Positions 9,162-17,734 of a stretch of DNA of 64,000 bases are shown here, piece after piece. Source of the stretch: Saccharofermentans sp. GTDB taxonomy: Bacteria > Bacillota_A > Clostridia > Saccharofermentanales > Saccharofermentanaceae. Both the position numbers and the translations under genes were made by a program. The stretch is taken from the NCBI GenBank assembly GCA_024695565.1, contig JAILHX010000066.1, positions 20,361 to 84,360 of the forward strand, written 5' to 3'. How positions within the stretch are numbered: position 1 is the first letter of the stretch; every line of letters begins with the position of its first letter. The notes below the pieces were generated by a model that saw only the letters and a program-made list of their open reading frames with translations, was not told the DNA's origin and made no database searches.

Positions 9162-10067
9162 ATGAGTTTATCAGTTAAATCTTTCAGCAATGGTGAAGTG
9201 ATAATCAAAGAAGGTGACAGCGGCAAGAGCATCTTCAGACTTGTAGAGGGCAACGCCGATGTTTATTCAGACTTCGAGACGAAGGATCCCTTCCGTCTTG
9301 CAGTTCTTAAAGCAGGTGACTACTTTGGTGAGATGGCTATTTTCCAGGAATACACCAGAAGTGCTACTGTTGTTGCCAGAGGCAATGTCAGAGTCCTGGA
9401 GATTGCCGAGAACGAGCTTAATGAATTCATGTCGGAGAACCCCGACGTAATAGGTGAACTAGTAAATCATCTCGGCAAGAAAGTCCGGAACATGATCAAT
9501 GATTTCAATGAAGCAAAGGTCCTTTTGAAGACCCTTCGTGAAGCTGATGCAGCCAAGAAGAAGTCATTGTTCTCCAAGATCAAGAAGCATATCGATATCT
9601 ACCAGGCAAACAAGAACGGCCTGACCGATCCTAACCCTGATGCGATACGTGAGACATATGCCGATATTACTTATGACGTCTCAGACAGGATCGAATCTTA
9701 CGATAAAGGCAGCGTCATCTTCAATGAAGGAGAATCCGGAAACTGTATGTACATCCTGCACGGCGGAATCGTATACCTTTATAACGGATACGGCAGTGAA
9801 GGTCAGGAGCAGATAGCAGATCTTGAAGCAGTATCGGTCTTCGGTGAGATGGAGATGATATTTGAAGGTGCCAGGACCGTGACTGCAGTTGCTGGATCTG
9901 ACGGCGTCATAGCCGAGAAGATCTTAATGGAAGATCTCGAATCGATATTCAGGACCAATCCTGCGAAGATAACCATGCTCTTAAGACACTTGTCTTACCG
10001 CTTAAGAACTCTTAATGTGGATTTCCTTAATATCTGTAAGGAGATTACGGAAAATTATAACGATTAA
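9162..10067 (+). CDS. protein with two cyclic-nucleotide-binding domains
   Basis: The 301-aa soluble protein has two cNMP-binding folds (about 5-120 and 185-295) joined by a basic, Lys-rich linker. The first has a near-canonical phosphate-binding cassette (FGEMAIFQ...RSATV). The second keeps FGEM and an Arg (GARTVTAV) but is less typical. There is no helix-turn-helix, so it is not a CRP/FNR transcription factor, and no kinase or channel domain. It closes the signalling block, 70 bp after the previous gene, with its own GGAGG site. Given the CHASE2 cyclase upstream, the simplest reading is a cAMP receptor that works by protein contact (inference). Confidence 0.88.
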   Translation: MSLSVKSFSNGEVIIKEGDSGKSIFRLVEGNADVYSDFETKDPFRLAVLKAGDYFGEMAIFQEYTRSATVVARGNVRVLEIAENELNEFMSENPDVIGELVNHLGKKVRNMINDFNEAKVLLKTLREADAAKKKSLFSKIKKHIDIYQANKNGLTDPNPDAIRETYADITYDVSDRIESYDKGSVIFNEGESGNCMYILHGGIVYLYNGYGSEGQEQIADLEAVSVFGEMEMIFEGARTVTAVAGSDGVIAEKILMEDLESIFRTNPAKITMLLRHLSYRLRTLNVDFLNICKEITENYND

Positions 10068-10072
10068 CCCTT

Positions 10073-10089
10073 GTGTAACAATGTTACAC
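10073..10089. promoter_or_regulatory. 17-bp inverted repeat between convergent genes
   Basis: GTGTAACA, one central base and TGTTACAC form a perfect dyad six bases after the cNMP-protein stop codon. It is too tight for a normal terminator loop and no T-run follows directly. It could still fold as a 6-bp hairpin with a 5-base loop, or be a binding site. Confidence 0.3.
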
Positions 10090-10096
10090 CGGTAGA

Positions 10097-11059
10097 TCAG
10101 TAGCCTTTTTTCTTGTCTACAGCGTTTTTCAGCGGCCTGCCTTCGAAGTAATTGACCAGATCTTCCGTGAACATGCCGACATTTTTCTCGAGCGTATATT
10201 CAAGTGTCAGATTACCCGCAATATGAGGTGTGATAAGAAGATTTTTGGTCTTCCATAATCTGCTGGTCTCCGGGAGAGGTTCAGTCTTAAATACATCGAG
10301 CGCCGCGCCTGCCAGATGACCGCTTTCCAGATTGTCAGCAAGAGCATCCTCGTCAATTGCATTTCCGCGGCCGACATTAACAACATAAGCGCCTTCAGGA
10401 AGCAGACCGATCCTGCTGCGGTTAAGAATGTCCCAAGTCTCGGGAGTTGAAGGAAGACACATGACAAGAAGATCTGTAAATGGCAATAGATCTTCAAGTT
10501 CGCTGATCTTATACATGGCATCATAAGACGGATCATTGCAGATCCCGCTCCTGCTGATACCTACGATATTTGCCGGCTCAAATGCCTTTGCTCTCCGGGC
10601 AAACGAAGTTCCGATATCTCCGGTTCCGAGAATGGTTATACGGCAGTCTTTAAGTGACTTCTGAGAATAACGTTCAGTACCCCAATTGCCTTGAAGAGAC
10701 TTAGCGTAGTAGGAAGTAAGACCGCGCATCATCATGAGAGATACCGCAATTATATGCTCGGCTATAGTAACGCCGTAGGAACCTGAGGAATTGGTGATCA
10801 GGCATTTTTCGTTCGCGAAAACACCAGGCTTCATCAGATAATCGACGCCGGCAGAAGGCACGCATAACCACTTGAGATTAGTGCATCTTTTTGCGATGTT
10901 CATACCAAAGCCGTAAATAATATCAGGTTCTTCGAACCCTTCAGGGAGGTTGTCTTCAGATTCCGTGAAGCAGACTTCGGCACCATACCTGCCGGCTATA
11001 TCATTGATCTTGGATCTATGCTCATCTTTAAGAACGGAACTTAATACTACAATCTTCAT
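10097..11059 (-). CDS. D-isomer-specific 2-hydroxyacid dehydrogenase
   Basis: The 320-aa NAD(P)-dependent oxidoreductase interconverts a 2-oxoacid and a D-2-hydroxyacid. The Rossmann motif is ILGTGDIG (about residue 145). The family's catalytic Arg, Glu and His are visible in NVGRGNAID, LDVFKTEPLP and TPHIAGN. The length is normal for the family. GGGAGGCGG precedes the ATG. It faces the signalling block convergently and diverges from the LacI-sensor/GGDEF gene. The glycerate kinase two genes away could point to hydroxypyruvate/glycerate chemistry, but the substrate is not determined by sequence. Confidence 0.85.
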   Translation of the reverse strand: MKIVVLSSVLKDEHRSKINDIAGRYGAEVCFTESEDNLPEGFEEPDIIYGFGMNIAKRCTNLKWLCVPSAGVDYLMKPGVFANEKCLITNSSGSYGVTIAEHIIAVSLMMMRGLTSYYAKSLQGNWGTERYSQKSLKDCRITILGTGDIGTSFARRAKAFEPANIVGISRSGICNDPSYDAMYKISELEDLLPFTDLLVMCLPSTPETWDILNRSRIGLLPEGAYVVNVGRGNAIDEDALADNLESGHLAGAALDVFKTEPLPETSRLWKTKNLLITPHIAGNLTLEYTLEKNVGMFTEDLVNYFEGRPLKNAVDKKKGY

Positions 11060-11159
11060 AATGCCGCCTCCCGAAGTGGATTAGCAACATTATATCAGAG
11101 CATGTGTTTCCGCTTTGTCAGCCAGGCTGTATCTATATCAATTTAACGACTTTTATGCT

Positions 11160-11188
11160 TTGCAGTCTCCCAAAGAGGCTTGTATAAT
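11160..11188 (+). promoter_or_regulatory. promoter directly abutting a start codon
   Basis: TTGCAG (11160-11165), a 17-bp spacer and consensus TATAAT (11183-11188). Transcription would start at about 11194-11196, on or next to the ATG at 11196. This suggests a leaderless transcript. Confidence 0.6.
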
Positions 11189-11195
11189 AGGCTTT

Positions 11196-13028
11196 ATGAA
11201 GATTTGTGTATTCATCGGTGACATGTACAGAGACTTTGCTTTGGGTATCCTGAAGCATCTTGATTACTATGCCCGCGAGAAGGGTTACAGGATCGATGTT
11301 TTCGGAATGTGCTCAATGCCTACGACCAATCCTCTCCATGTAAACGGCTTTAAGAGTATTCTGTCGCTCCCTGATGTCCATCAGTACGATGGCGTTATCC
11401 TTTGTTATGACACGTTAGTTCACGAAGGTGTTGCAAAAGATCTTGTTGAAGATCTTTTGTCTGATACTGAAGCTCCGCCGGTAGTCTGCATCAGAGCAGA
11501 GATCCCCGGATTTTATAATGTCATCCCCGATAACAGACAGCTGATGTATGACATTGCCAAGCATGTTATTTCCAAGTGCAGGAAGGGCGATATCGGATTC
11601 GTTACGGGAAGAGACGATCTTGATGACTCATTCCAGAGAAGAGCAGGATTCGAAGATGCCATGCGTGAAGCCGGATTCAAGGTTTCCGAGAAGAAGATAT
11701 TCCACGGAAATTACTGGTACGATCAGGGGCCGCAGATGGTCGACTTCTTTGTCAAGAAAAACGGAAAACTCCCTGAAGCGATCATATGCTCTAACGACTA
11801 CGAGGCAATAGCGCTTTGCAATGAGTTGAGGAACAGAGGCTTCCTGGTGCCCAATGACGTAATGGTCAGCGGCGTTGATAACGCTGCAGGCGCACAGGAT
11901 AATATTCCTTCGATCACTACTATTGAGATCTCCAACGATGTATTTGTTGATGTAGCTTTTGATATCTTAGAGAGAGTTATAGCAGGCGAGAGGCCTGATC
12001 TTGAGACGTATGTTCCGGGTAAACTTATCCTGCGTGAGAGTACCGGTGATCTTTTTGTCGAGAGAGATGTTTATGCCGCTCTCTGCGATCTTAAGGCTAA
12101 GGTCACGGTTACGACTGAAAGTGCCAGAGAGTATGTAGTTATCAGCGACATGTTCGAGGGAGCACTTACCAAAGAAGCAGCTAAGCTTCTTACACTTGAA
12201 CAGTTCAGAAATGAAGCGAGTGTTAAGTCCTGTTATGTATGCAGATACCGTGAGACTGACAGAGACGTAGCTGCTTACTTCTCGAACCGCGGAGAAAACC
12301 ACACAAAGAACATAGCATTCCCCAACGACCGTCTCCTTCCTGAAGGCTTTGAAGACGATGAGAAGGGAATGAGGATCCATTTTGCTCTTGCATATAAGAA
12401 TGAAGTCTACGGTTACCTTGTAATGCTTGTAGATACTGAGGTTCCGAACTTCATTAACTTCAAGATCGAATACCTCCTCTCGCAGGTAGGCCAGAATATG
12501 AACAAGTTCGAGCTTTACGAGAAGCTCTTCGGTATATCAGACATCATGAGCCTTTATATTAAGGATCCGCTCACAGGAATCCTTAACAGAAGAGGATTCG
12601 AGAAGAAGATATCCGAGAAGTTCGATAAGGAGGGAAAAGCGGTCAAGGAACTGGCAGTCGTTTCTATCGACATGGATGAATTAAAGTTTATTAACGATAC
12701 ATACGGACATAATGATGGTGACGACGCCATTAAGGAAATGGCTCACTGTATAGATAATGCCCTCAATTCAGGTGAGTTCGTTGCCAGAATGGGCGGTGAT
12801 GAATTCGAAGTGGTTCTGGTCCTCAACGAGCCCGGCAGAGTCGGCAAGTTCATCAGAAATGTCAGGAACAATATCAGAGAAATTAACCAGACCAAGATGT
12901 ATCCGTTTGAGCTCAGCGCCAGCATCGGAACATGCGAACTTGAAGACTGGCAGGCAGTCGCCGAATGCATGAAGAAGGCTGACAAAGCAATGTATCTCGA
13001 GAAGAAGGCTAAGAAAAAGAACAGATGA
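11196..13028 (+). CDS. LacI/periplasmic-binding-type sensor fused to GGDEF diguanylate cyclase
   Basis: The 610-aa cytoplasmic protein has a LacI-type ligand-binding fold without the DNA-binding headpiece (about 1-280). A middle region of uncertain fold follows (about 290-445), then a GGDEF domain with DPLTGILNRRGF and the intact signature GGDEF (533-537). No RxxD inhibition site precedes the signature. It probably makes c-di-GMP in response to a sugar-like ligand (inference). The ATG at 11196 was chosen because KICVFIGDMYRDF forms the first strand of the sensor fold; an upstream in-frame start at 11115 would lie within the promoter region. No Shine-Dalgarno sequence stands before it. Confidence 0.87.
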   Translation: MKICVFIGDMYRDFALGILKHLDYYAREKGYRIDVFGMCSMPTTNPLHVNGFKSILSLPDVHQYDGVILCYDTLVHEGVAKDLVEDLLSDTEAPPVVCIRAEIPGFYNVIPDNRQLMYDIAKHVISKCRKGDIGFVTGRDDLDDSFQRRAGFEDAMREAGFKVSEKKIFHGNYWYDQGPQMVDFFVKKNGKLPEAIICSNDYEAIALCNELRNRGFLVPNDVMVSGVDNAAGAQDNIPSITTIEISNDVFVDVAFDILERVIAGERPDLETYVPGKLILRESTGDLFVERDVYAALCDLKAKVTVTTESAREYVVISDMFEGALTKEAAKLLTLEQFRNEASVKSCYVCRYRETDRDVAAYFSNRGENHTKNIAFPNDRLLPEGFEDDEKGMRIHFALAYKNEVYGYLVMLVDTEVPNFINFKIEYLLSQVGQNMNKFELYEKLFGISDIMSLYIKDPLTGILNRRGFEKKISEKFDKEGKAVKELAVVSIDMDELKFINDTYGHNDGDDAIKEMAHCIDNALNSGEFVARMGGDEFEVVLVLNEPGRVGKFIRNVRNNIREINQTKMYPFELSASIGTCELEDWQAVAECMKKADKAMYLEKKAKKKNR

Positions 13029-14120
13029 TCATCTGATTTCTCTTATTAGCATTCCCGCTGTTTCACTTACACTCTTTATGGCTTCGCTTGTCACCATCGT
13101 AGGATTGGCAAGCGGCAATATGCGTGCAAATCCTGCTTTAAGACAAGCTTCAGATCCTTCACCGAGAATACCTGTGATCCCGTAAACAGGCTTGCCGTAT
13201 TTTGTGCCGAGCATCAATATCCTGTATGGCGCTTTCCCGCTGACCGTCTGGCTGTCCATACGGCCTTCGCCTGTGATTACCAAGGCGCTGTTCCTTATGA
13301 GATCTTCAGCACCGGTGATCCCGTTCACTATATCAGCCCCCGGCCTGATCTTTGCTGACAGTACATTCTTAAGCGCAAAACTCATTCCGCCGGCCGCACC
13401 GGTCCCTTCCTCATAGGGGTCAGACCCCAATACCTGCGCGTAATGCTTAAGCCAGTTGTCCATATTGGCAGCCTGTTCATTTGTTGCGCCTTTCTGCGGA
13501 CCATATACATAACTTGCTCCGTCAGGGCCGCATAGCGGATTGGTAACGTCACAGGCTACTGTTATATCAAGTGCTCTTCCCATCAGATCAGTCAGGTCGG
13601 CAGATGCCAGATCCTTAAGACCAATCGAGCCCGGCATGATCTCATCTTCGTTGCTGTCCGTAAGCCTTGCCCCCAATGCCTGGAGCATACCCGCTCCGCC
13701 GTCATTTGTGGCACTTCCGCCTATGCAGATGACGAGCTTTTGTGCTCCTTTTAGAATGGCATCCTTGATGAGTTCACCCGTTCCGTATGTGGAGGCTCTG
13801 TAAGGATCACGTTCTTCGGGTTTTAACAATGTCAGCCCCGAAGCCTTGGCCATCTCGATATATGCGCATTTTTCTGTGGGCTCGAAAACATAATCAGCTT
13901 CAACCGCATTGCCAAGAGGTCCCCTGACTGTTATGGTTTTCGATATTCCGTGTATATAGGGCGCCAGGGCATCTATCGTGCCTTCACCGCCATCTGCAAG
14001 CGGAATGACGGTGACCCGGGCGTCAGGACAGGCTTCAAGAATGCCGGCCTTGACGGCATACCCGGCTTCCAAAGAGGTAAGGCTCCCCTTAAATGAGTCC
14101 ATTGCGACCGTAATCTTCAT
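13029..14120 (-). CDS. glycerate kinase (GlxK/GarK family)
   Basis: The 363-aa enzyme phosphorylates D-glycerate with ATP. The family N-terminus KITVAMDSFKGSLTS is present, with PLADGGEGT, CIGGSATNDGGAGMLQALG and ITGEGRMDSQT. The start is at 14120 because the family begins MKI and GGAGAG lies upstream; an extended open frame to 14234 is not supported. Its stop codon directly abuts that of the convergent GGDEF gene. It may act with the nearby 2-hydroxyacid dehydrogenase in glycerate use, which is inference from proximity. Confidence 0.93.
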   Translation of the reverse strand: MKITVAMDSFKGSLTSLEAGYAVKAGILEACPDARVTVIPLADGGEGTIDALAPYIHGISKTITVRGPLGNAVEADYVFEPTEKCAYIEMAKASGLTLLKPEERDPYRASTYGTGELIKDAILKGAQKLVICIGGSATNDGGAGMLQALGARLTDSNEDEIMPGSIGLKDLASADLTDLMGRALDITVACDVTNPLCGPDGASYVYGPQKGATNEQAANMDNWLKHYAQVLGSDPYEEGTGAAGGMSFALKNVLSAKIRPGADIVNGITGAEDLIRNSALVITGEGRMDSQTVSGKAPYRILMLGTKYGKPVYGITGILGEGSEACLKAGFARILPLANPTMVTSEAIKSVSETAGMLIREIR

Positions 14121-14239
14121 AAGAACTCTCCAATGCAGAATCAGACTTGCTTGAATTATACATTTCCAGACGGCAAAACTGTGATTTTGAATAAAAGAAG
14201 AACCCCAGAAAATGCGATATGTAATGGTATTCAAGATTT

Positions 14240-14266
14240 TTGATAATTTTCTTAATATGCTATAAT
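14240..14266 (+). promoter_or_regulatory. extended -10 promoter with long leader
   Basis: TGC-TATAAT (-10 at 14261-14266) is an extended -10. TTGATA at 14240-14245 is a -35 at 15-bp spacing. Transcription from here leaves a leader of about 150 nt before the ATG at 14423. The leader contains a small hairpin (GGCAG, 6-nt loop, CTGCC at about 14319-14334) followed by a T-rich tract. I do not recognise a known riboswitch class in it. Confidence 0.5.
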
Positions 14267-14422
14267 AATAAAAATTTGATAAAGGTTGAATTATCTTCCT
14301 GTTTAGTTGATTTTTCGGGGCAGATTCGGCTGCCTGAGGGTGTTTTTGTTAATTAATGGTATTAATGGCTAATTTAACGATTAGTTTTGCAAATACAAAC
14401 CATTGTTAGGGGAGGAAAGATC

Positions 14423-17188
14423 ATGTTTTGTCCAAAATGTGGAGCAACTTTGGGAGAGGGGTTCCGGTTCTGCCGTTCGTGCGGAGCGGATGTCTCCAGA
14501 ATGACTCAGATTGCTGAACCTGCAGCAGAGGGTAATGAGGCAGCGGATGTTCAAGCTGAGAGCGCACCTGTTGAAGAGGTTGCCGAGCCGGAAGCCGCCG
14601 TTGAAGAGCCTGCTGTTACAGAGAGCGCTCCTTCCGAAGAAATAGTTGAAGCTGCTGAAGAAGCAGTAGAAGAGGCTCAGCCTGTAGAAACTGTTGAAGA
14701 AGCTCAGCCTGTAGAAGCAGTAGAAGAAGTTCAGCCGGTTGAAACTGTTGAAGAAACAGCGGAAACCGTTGAAGCAGCTGAAGAAGTACAGCCTGAGGCT
14801 GAGGCGGTTGAAGAAGCTCTTGAGCCTGCTCCTGAAGTTGCTGAGGCAGTCGAAGAAGCTGTTGAGCCTGCCCCTGAAGTCGCAGAGGTTGTTGAAGAAG
14901 CTCAGCCTGCATCAGAAGAGACTGCTTTGGTAGCTGCAGAACCTGTAACTGCACCCGCACCTGTCTTTGAAGGTCCTACTGAGATCGCTGAGACAGCACC
15001 TGCAGCTGAGAATGCTGAAGAAGAACTCGTTCAGCCAAAGAAGAAAGCCGAAAAGAAGAGTGGCGGTATTGGCAAGTTCATCATTATCGGTGCAGCAGCT
15101 GCAGCTGTTCTCATCATCGGAGTTGTTATTGCTATCGTGGCTATTGCAGCCTCAAGCAAGTCTAATGCCTATGTATATCTTACGGATGGTGAATATGAAC
15201 TTATAACCAACCTTAAGGGCAAGGCAGAAAATCCGATCGAGCTTGGTGATACGAAGTGTGATATTTGGATTGGTTCTATCCTTCAGTTCAGCCCCGACGG
15301 CAAGTATGTTTACTACTTTACAAAGGTTGATGAAGACAGATATACCGGATCTCTCGTCAGAGCAGAGATCGGTAAGCTCAAGCCCAACGGCAATAACGAC
15401 AAGTATATTGAAGTTATTGCTACGAAGGTAAGTCTTGGCTTCGTAATGATGGAAAACGGCGCGCTTATCTATTCGAATGAAGATGGTGCCCTTTATTATT
15501 ATGACGGTAAGGATGCAGTTAAGTTCGCTAAGGAATATGCAGACTTCTTTACTGACTATAAGACCAAGATCGTTTTCACGACTTATAACGATGATTACGA
15601 GAAGACTTTGTACGGTGTTGAGACTAAGGATATTGAAGAAAAGATCAAGCTGGCCTCCAATGTTTCCTATGTTTATTACACCGAAGATATGGATAACATC
15701 TATTTCTGCAAGGAAGACGATGATTACAACAGTGATCTTTATGTTGTAGGTTTTGATAAGGAAGCAGAAAAGATAGCTAAGGATGTTTCCGTTATATCCA
15801 ATAGTGATGGAAAACTGTTCTATGCTGAACAGACAGGAACAGTAAGTCCTTATGATTACGTTATCGATGACAAGGCAGACGAAGATGCCGGCTTAAAAGA
15901 GCCTTTGATCGATGACTATGCTACACCTGATTACGATTACTGGATGTGCACATATTATTACGGTTCAGAGTATGACTATGAAGAGATGTATACATCCACG
16001 ACACAGCCTCTTTACTGGTACAGCGATTACACATGGTATTCACTCTCCATGGAAGAGTCTCTTTACTATGATCTCGGAACATATTCTGATGAGATCCACG
16101 CAGCAACACAGGACTTCATTAACAGGTTCGGTTCATCCGCAAATGAAGACGGTTATATCTATGTAACTGCAGAAGTCAAGGAAGCTCTTAAGGCTATCAA
16201 CAACGCTGATCCTTATAACGATGACTGGGTCTGGACATGGCTCTGCTACGATAAGGAATTCTGGGGTTATACATATGACTACGATGCTTATTACGCAGAC
16301 TATGACGTTTATTGGGAAGCAGCTGACCGTATTTCATTAAGAAATTATCTCCAGAGCGAAGACAGCGAACTTCCTGTTTACAGCATCTATGTATATGAGA
16401 ATGGCGAAGCAACTCAGCTCGCTGAAGATGTTCTTGATTATGACACCTACAGCAATTGTGTAATGTTCAACACCAAGGACATGATTACGGCTACTAAGAC
16501 CATCGATGAGATTGACTGGTATTTCGGAGATATCCTCTACATCAATCCGGAAGATGAGAACTTCATACTCCCTTACTGGTCAGATACTCCGCTTCAAATG
16601 TCTGCAAGCGCTGCAGATACATTCGCTGATGCATATACGGATGAATACTCTTACGTAAGCATCTACGCGCCTGACAACAGTCTTATTCTGAGGAGTGATT
16701 CCGGCGAGCTTTATGAGGCAATCATTGACGGCAGCTCGATCAAGGGATTTGACCTGATCGCAGACGGCGTTGACTCCGTAAATTTCGTTGATAATAAGAT
16801 CTACTATTACAGCGACAGTTATGAGAGCGGCGGAGTATACTTCGCAGATCTCTATGTCTATGAGAATGAGAAGCCGACCAGACTTGCTCAGGATATCATG
16901 TCTTATGGCGCACAGATCTACGAGGACGGCGTGATCATTGCCTACACCGATTACGACAGCAAGGACGGATATGAAGTCACATTGATCGCTCCTAACGGCG
17001 ACAAGACAGTAATCGGCGATGAGATAACAATGTTTATAAGAGTTGACAATAAGACAATTCTTTATATCTCTGACGGCGATATGTACTGCTACAACGGCAA
17101 GGATAAGACTCTTATCCAGAACGATGTAGATTACTTCTGGGTCAAGGACTACATGAAGCCCGTAAACACATATAATTATTTCTATTGA
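14423..17188 (+). CDS. zinc-ribbon, Glu-rich, single-pass membrane protein with large extracytoplasmic domain
   Basis: The 921-aa protein starts with a zinc ribbon (CPKCG at 3-7, CRSCG at about 18-22). A very acidic Glu/Val/Ala/Pro low-complexity segment follows (about 30-200), then a Lys-rich patch, one helix (about 217-240) and about 670 extracytoplasmic residues. That last part is Tyr/Asp-rich and has repeated blocks such as YVYYFTKVDED and LIYSNEDGALYYYDG, suggestive of a propeller-like domain (inference). GGGGAGGAAAG and an ATG at 14423 give the start. It heads a collinear trio of zinc-ribbon genes. Its function is unknown; the layout suggests a transmembrane scaffold with a cytoplasmic ribbon. 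Confidence 0.75.
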   Translation: MFCPKCGATLGEGFRFCRSCGADVSRMTQIAEPAAEGNEAADVQAESAPVEEVAEPEAAVEEPAVTESAPSEEIVEAAEEAVEEAQPVETVEEAQPVEAVEEVQPVETVEETAETVEAAEEVQPEAEAVEEALEPAPEVAEAVEEAVEPAPEVAEVVEEAQPASEETALVAAEPVTAPAPVFEGPTEIAETAPAAENAEEELVQPKKKAEKKSGGIGKFIIIGAAAAAVLIIGVVIAIVAIAASSKSNAYVYLTDGEYELITNLKGKAENPIELGDTKCDIWIGSILQFSPDGKYVYYFTKVDEDRYTGSLVRAEIGKLKPNGNNDKYIEVIATKVSLGFVMMENGALIYSNEDGALYYYDGKDAVKFAKEYADFFTDYKTKIVFTTYNDDYEKTLYGVETKDIEEKIKLASNVSYVYYTEDMDNIYFCKEDDDYNSDLYVVGFDKEAEKIAKDVSVISNSDGKLFYAEQTGTVSPYDYVIDDKADEDAGLKEPLIDDYATPDYDYWMCTYYYGSEYDYEEMYTSTTQPLYWYSDYTWYSLSMEESLYYDLGTYSDEIHAATQDFINRFGSSANEDGYIYVTAEVKEALKAINNADPYNDDWVWTWLCYDKEFWGYTYDYDAYYADYDVYWEAADRISLRNYLQSEDSELPVYSIYVYENGEATQLAEDVLDYDTYSNCVMFNTKDMITATKTIDEIDWYFGDILYINPEDENFILPYWSDTPLQMSASAADTFADAYTDEYSYVSIYAPDNSLILRSDSGELYEAIIDGSSIKGFDLIADGVDSVNFVDNKIYYYSDSYESGGVYFADLYVYENEKPTRLAQDIMSYGAQIYEDGVIIAYTDYDSKDGYEVTLIAPNGDKTVIGDEITMFIRVDNKTILYISDGDMYCYNGKDKTLIQNDVDYFWVKDYMKPVNTYNYFY
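14560..15030 (+). repeat. Glu/Val/Ala/Pro-coding degenerate repeat
   Basis: Imperfect repeats based on codons for VEEAQPVE and APEVAEAVEEA make up most of the cytoplasmic acidic segment of the preceding protein. The unit is about 24-36 bases and is best preserved around 14660-14900. Confidence 0.75.
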
Positions 17189-17215
17189 TGCAGGTTTATA
17201 GAAAGGCAGATCGGC

Positions 17216-17626
17216 ATGGCTGGAACGATGAAAGATCAAGCTGAGATTAATCGTCTTAACAAAGAGATTACTAGCGCTGAAGATAAGATATCTGATCTTT
17301 ACGGCCAGATAGGCTTTGAGATGTACAAAGCCTATCGCGATAAGCCGATGCCTGAGATCGCAGAATTGGTTTCTGAGATCAGAGTTTTACATCAGAAGAT
17401 TGCGGATAACAAGGCTGCGATCCATAAGATCAAAACAGCCGATCTCTGTCCGCAGTGCGGTTTGAAGGTTAGACCGGGTATGGCATTCTGCAGTGGCTGC
17501 GGGTTTAAGCTGCCACAGCAGAACCAGAACCCGGAACCCGCAAAGCCCGCTTTTTGCAGATTTTGCGGCACCCCCGCCATCGAGGGAATGGCTTTTTGCA
17601 CCAAGTGCGGTAAGAAGCTCAATTAA
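17216..17626 (+). CDS. coiled-coil protein with two C-terminal zinc ribbons
   Basis: The 136-aa soluble protein has an N-terminal coiled coil (about 5-65, heptad-like Leu/Ile spacing). Two zinc ribbons follow: CPQCG...FCSGCG at about 77-97 and CRFCG...FCTKCG at about 115-134. AAAGG lies 9 bp before the ATG. It begins 27 bp after the large membrane protein and precedes the subtilase fusion by 108 bp, so the three may form one unit. The function is unknown; ribbons plus a coiled coil suggest an adaptor. Confidence 0.75.
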   Translation: MAGTMKDQAEINRLNKEITSAEDKISDLYGQIGFEMYKAYRDKPMPEIAELVSEIRVLHQKIADNKAAIHKIKTADLCPQCGLKVRPGMAFCSGCGFKLPQQNQNPEPAKPAFCRFCGTPAIEGMAFCTKCGKKLN

Positions 17627-17734
17627 GATAAAAACACGTTTGCGTTAATTCATCCCGTTCCTCAGATAAGCTGCCTGAGGATCTGAGATTTAACGGAATT
17701 TACTTTGAACAGATCGAGAGGTGTAAGTAGAAGT
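17627..17734 (+). other. short intergenic region with a CCTCAG/CTGAGG hairpin
   Basis: The 108 bp between the double-ribbon protein and the subtilase fusion hold one hairpin (CCTCAG and CTGAGG, 9-nt loop, at about 17655-17676). It has no T-run after it, so it is not a convincing terminator. Confidence 0.35.

Noticed and set aside
9162..10067. CRP/FNR-type transcription factor
   Set aside because: The protein is made only of two nucleotide-binding folds; there is no helix-turn-helix at the C-terminus.
10073..10089. Rho-independent terminator
   Set aside because: The dyad has a one-base centre and no adjacent T-run. The T-run at 10104-10110 is separated by 14 bases and lies inside the convergent gene.
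14270..14422. Riboswitch in the leader of the zinc-ribbon gene
   Set aside because: The leader is about 150 nt and folds a small GGCAG hairpin, but none of the c-di-GMP, ykkC, cobalamin or similar consensus motifs are visible.
14616..14960. Antisense Leu/Gln-rich open frame
   Set aside because: It is the complement of the Glu/Ala/Pro repeat of the zinc-ribbon protein, with no signal of its own.
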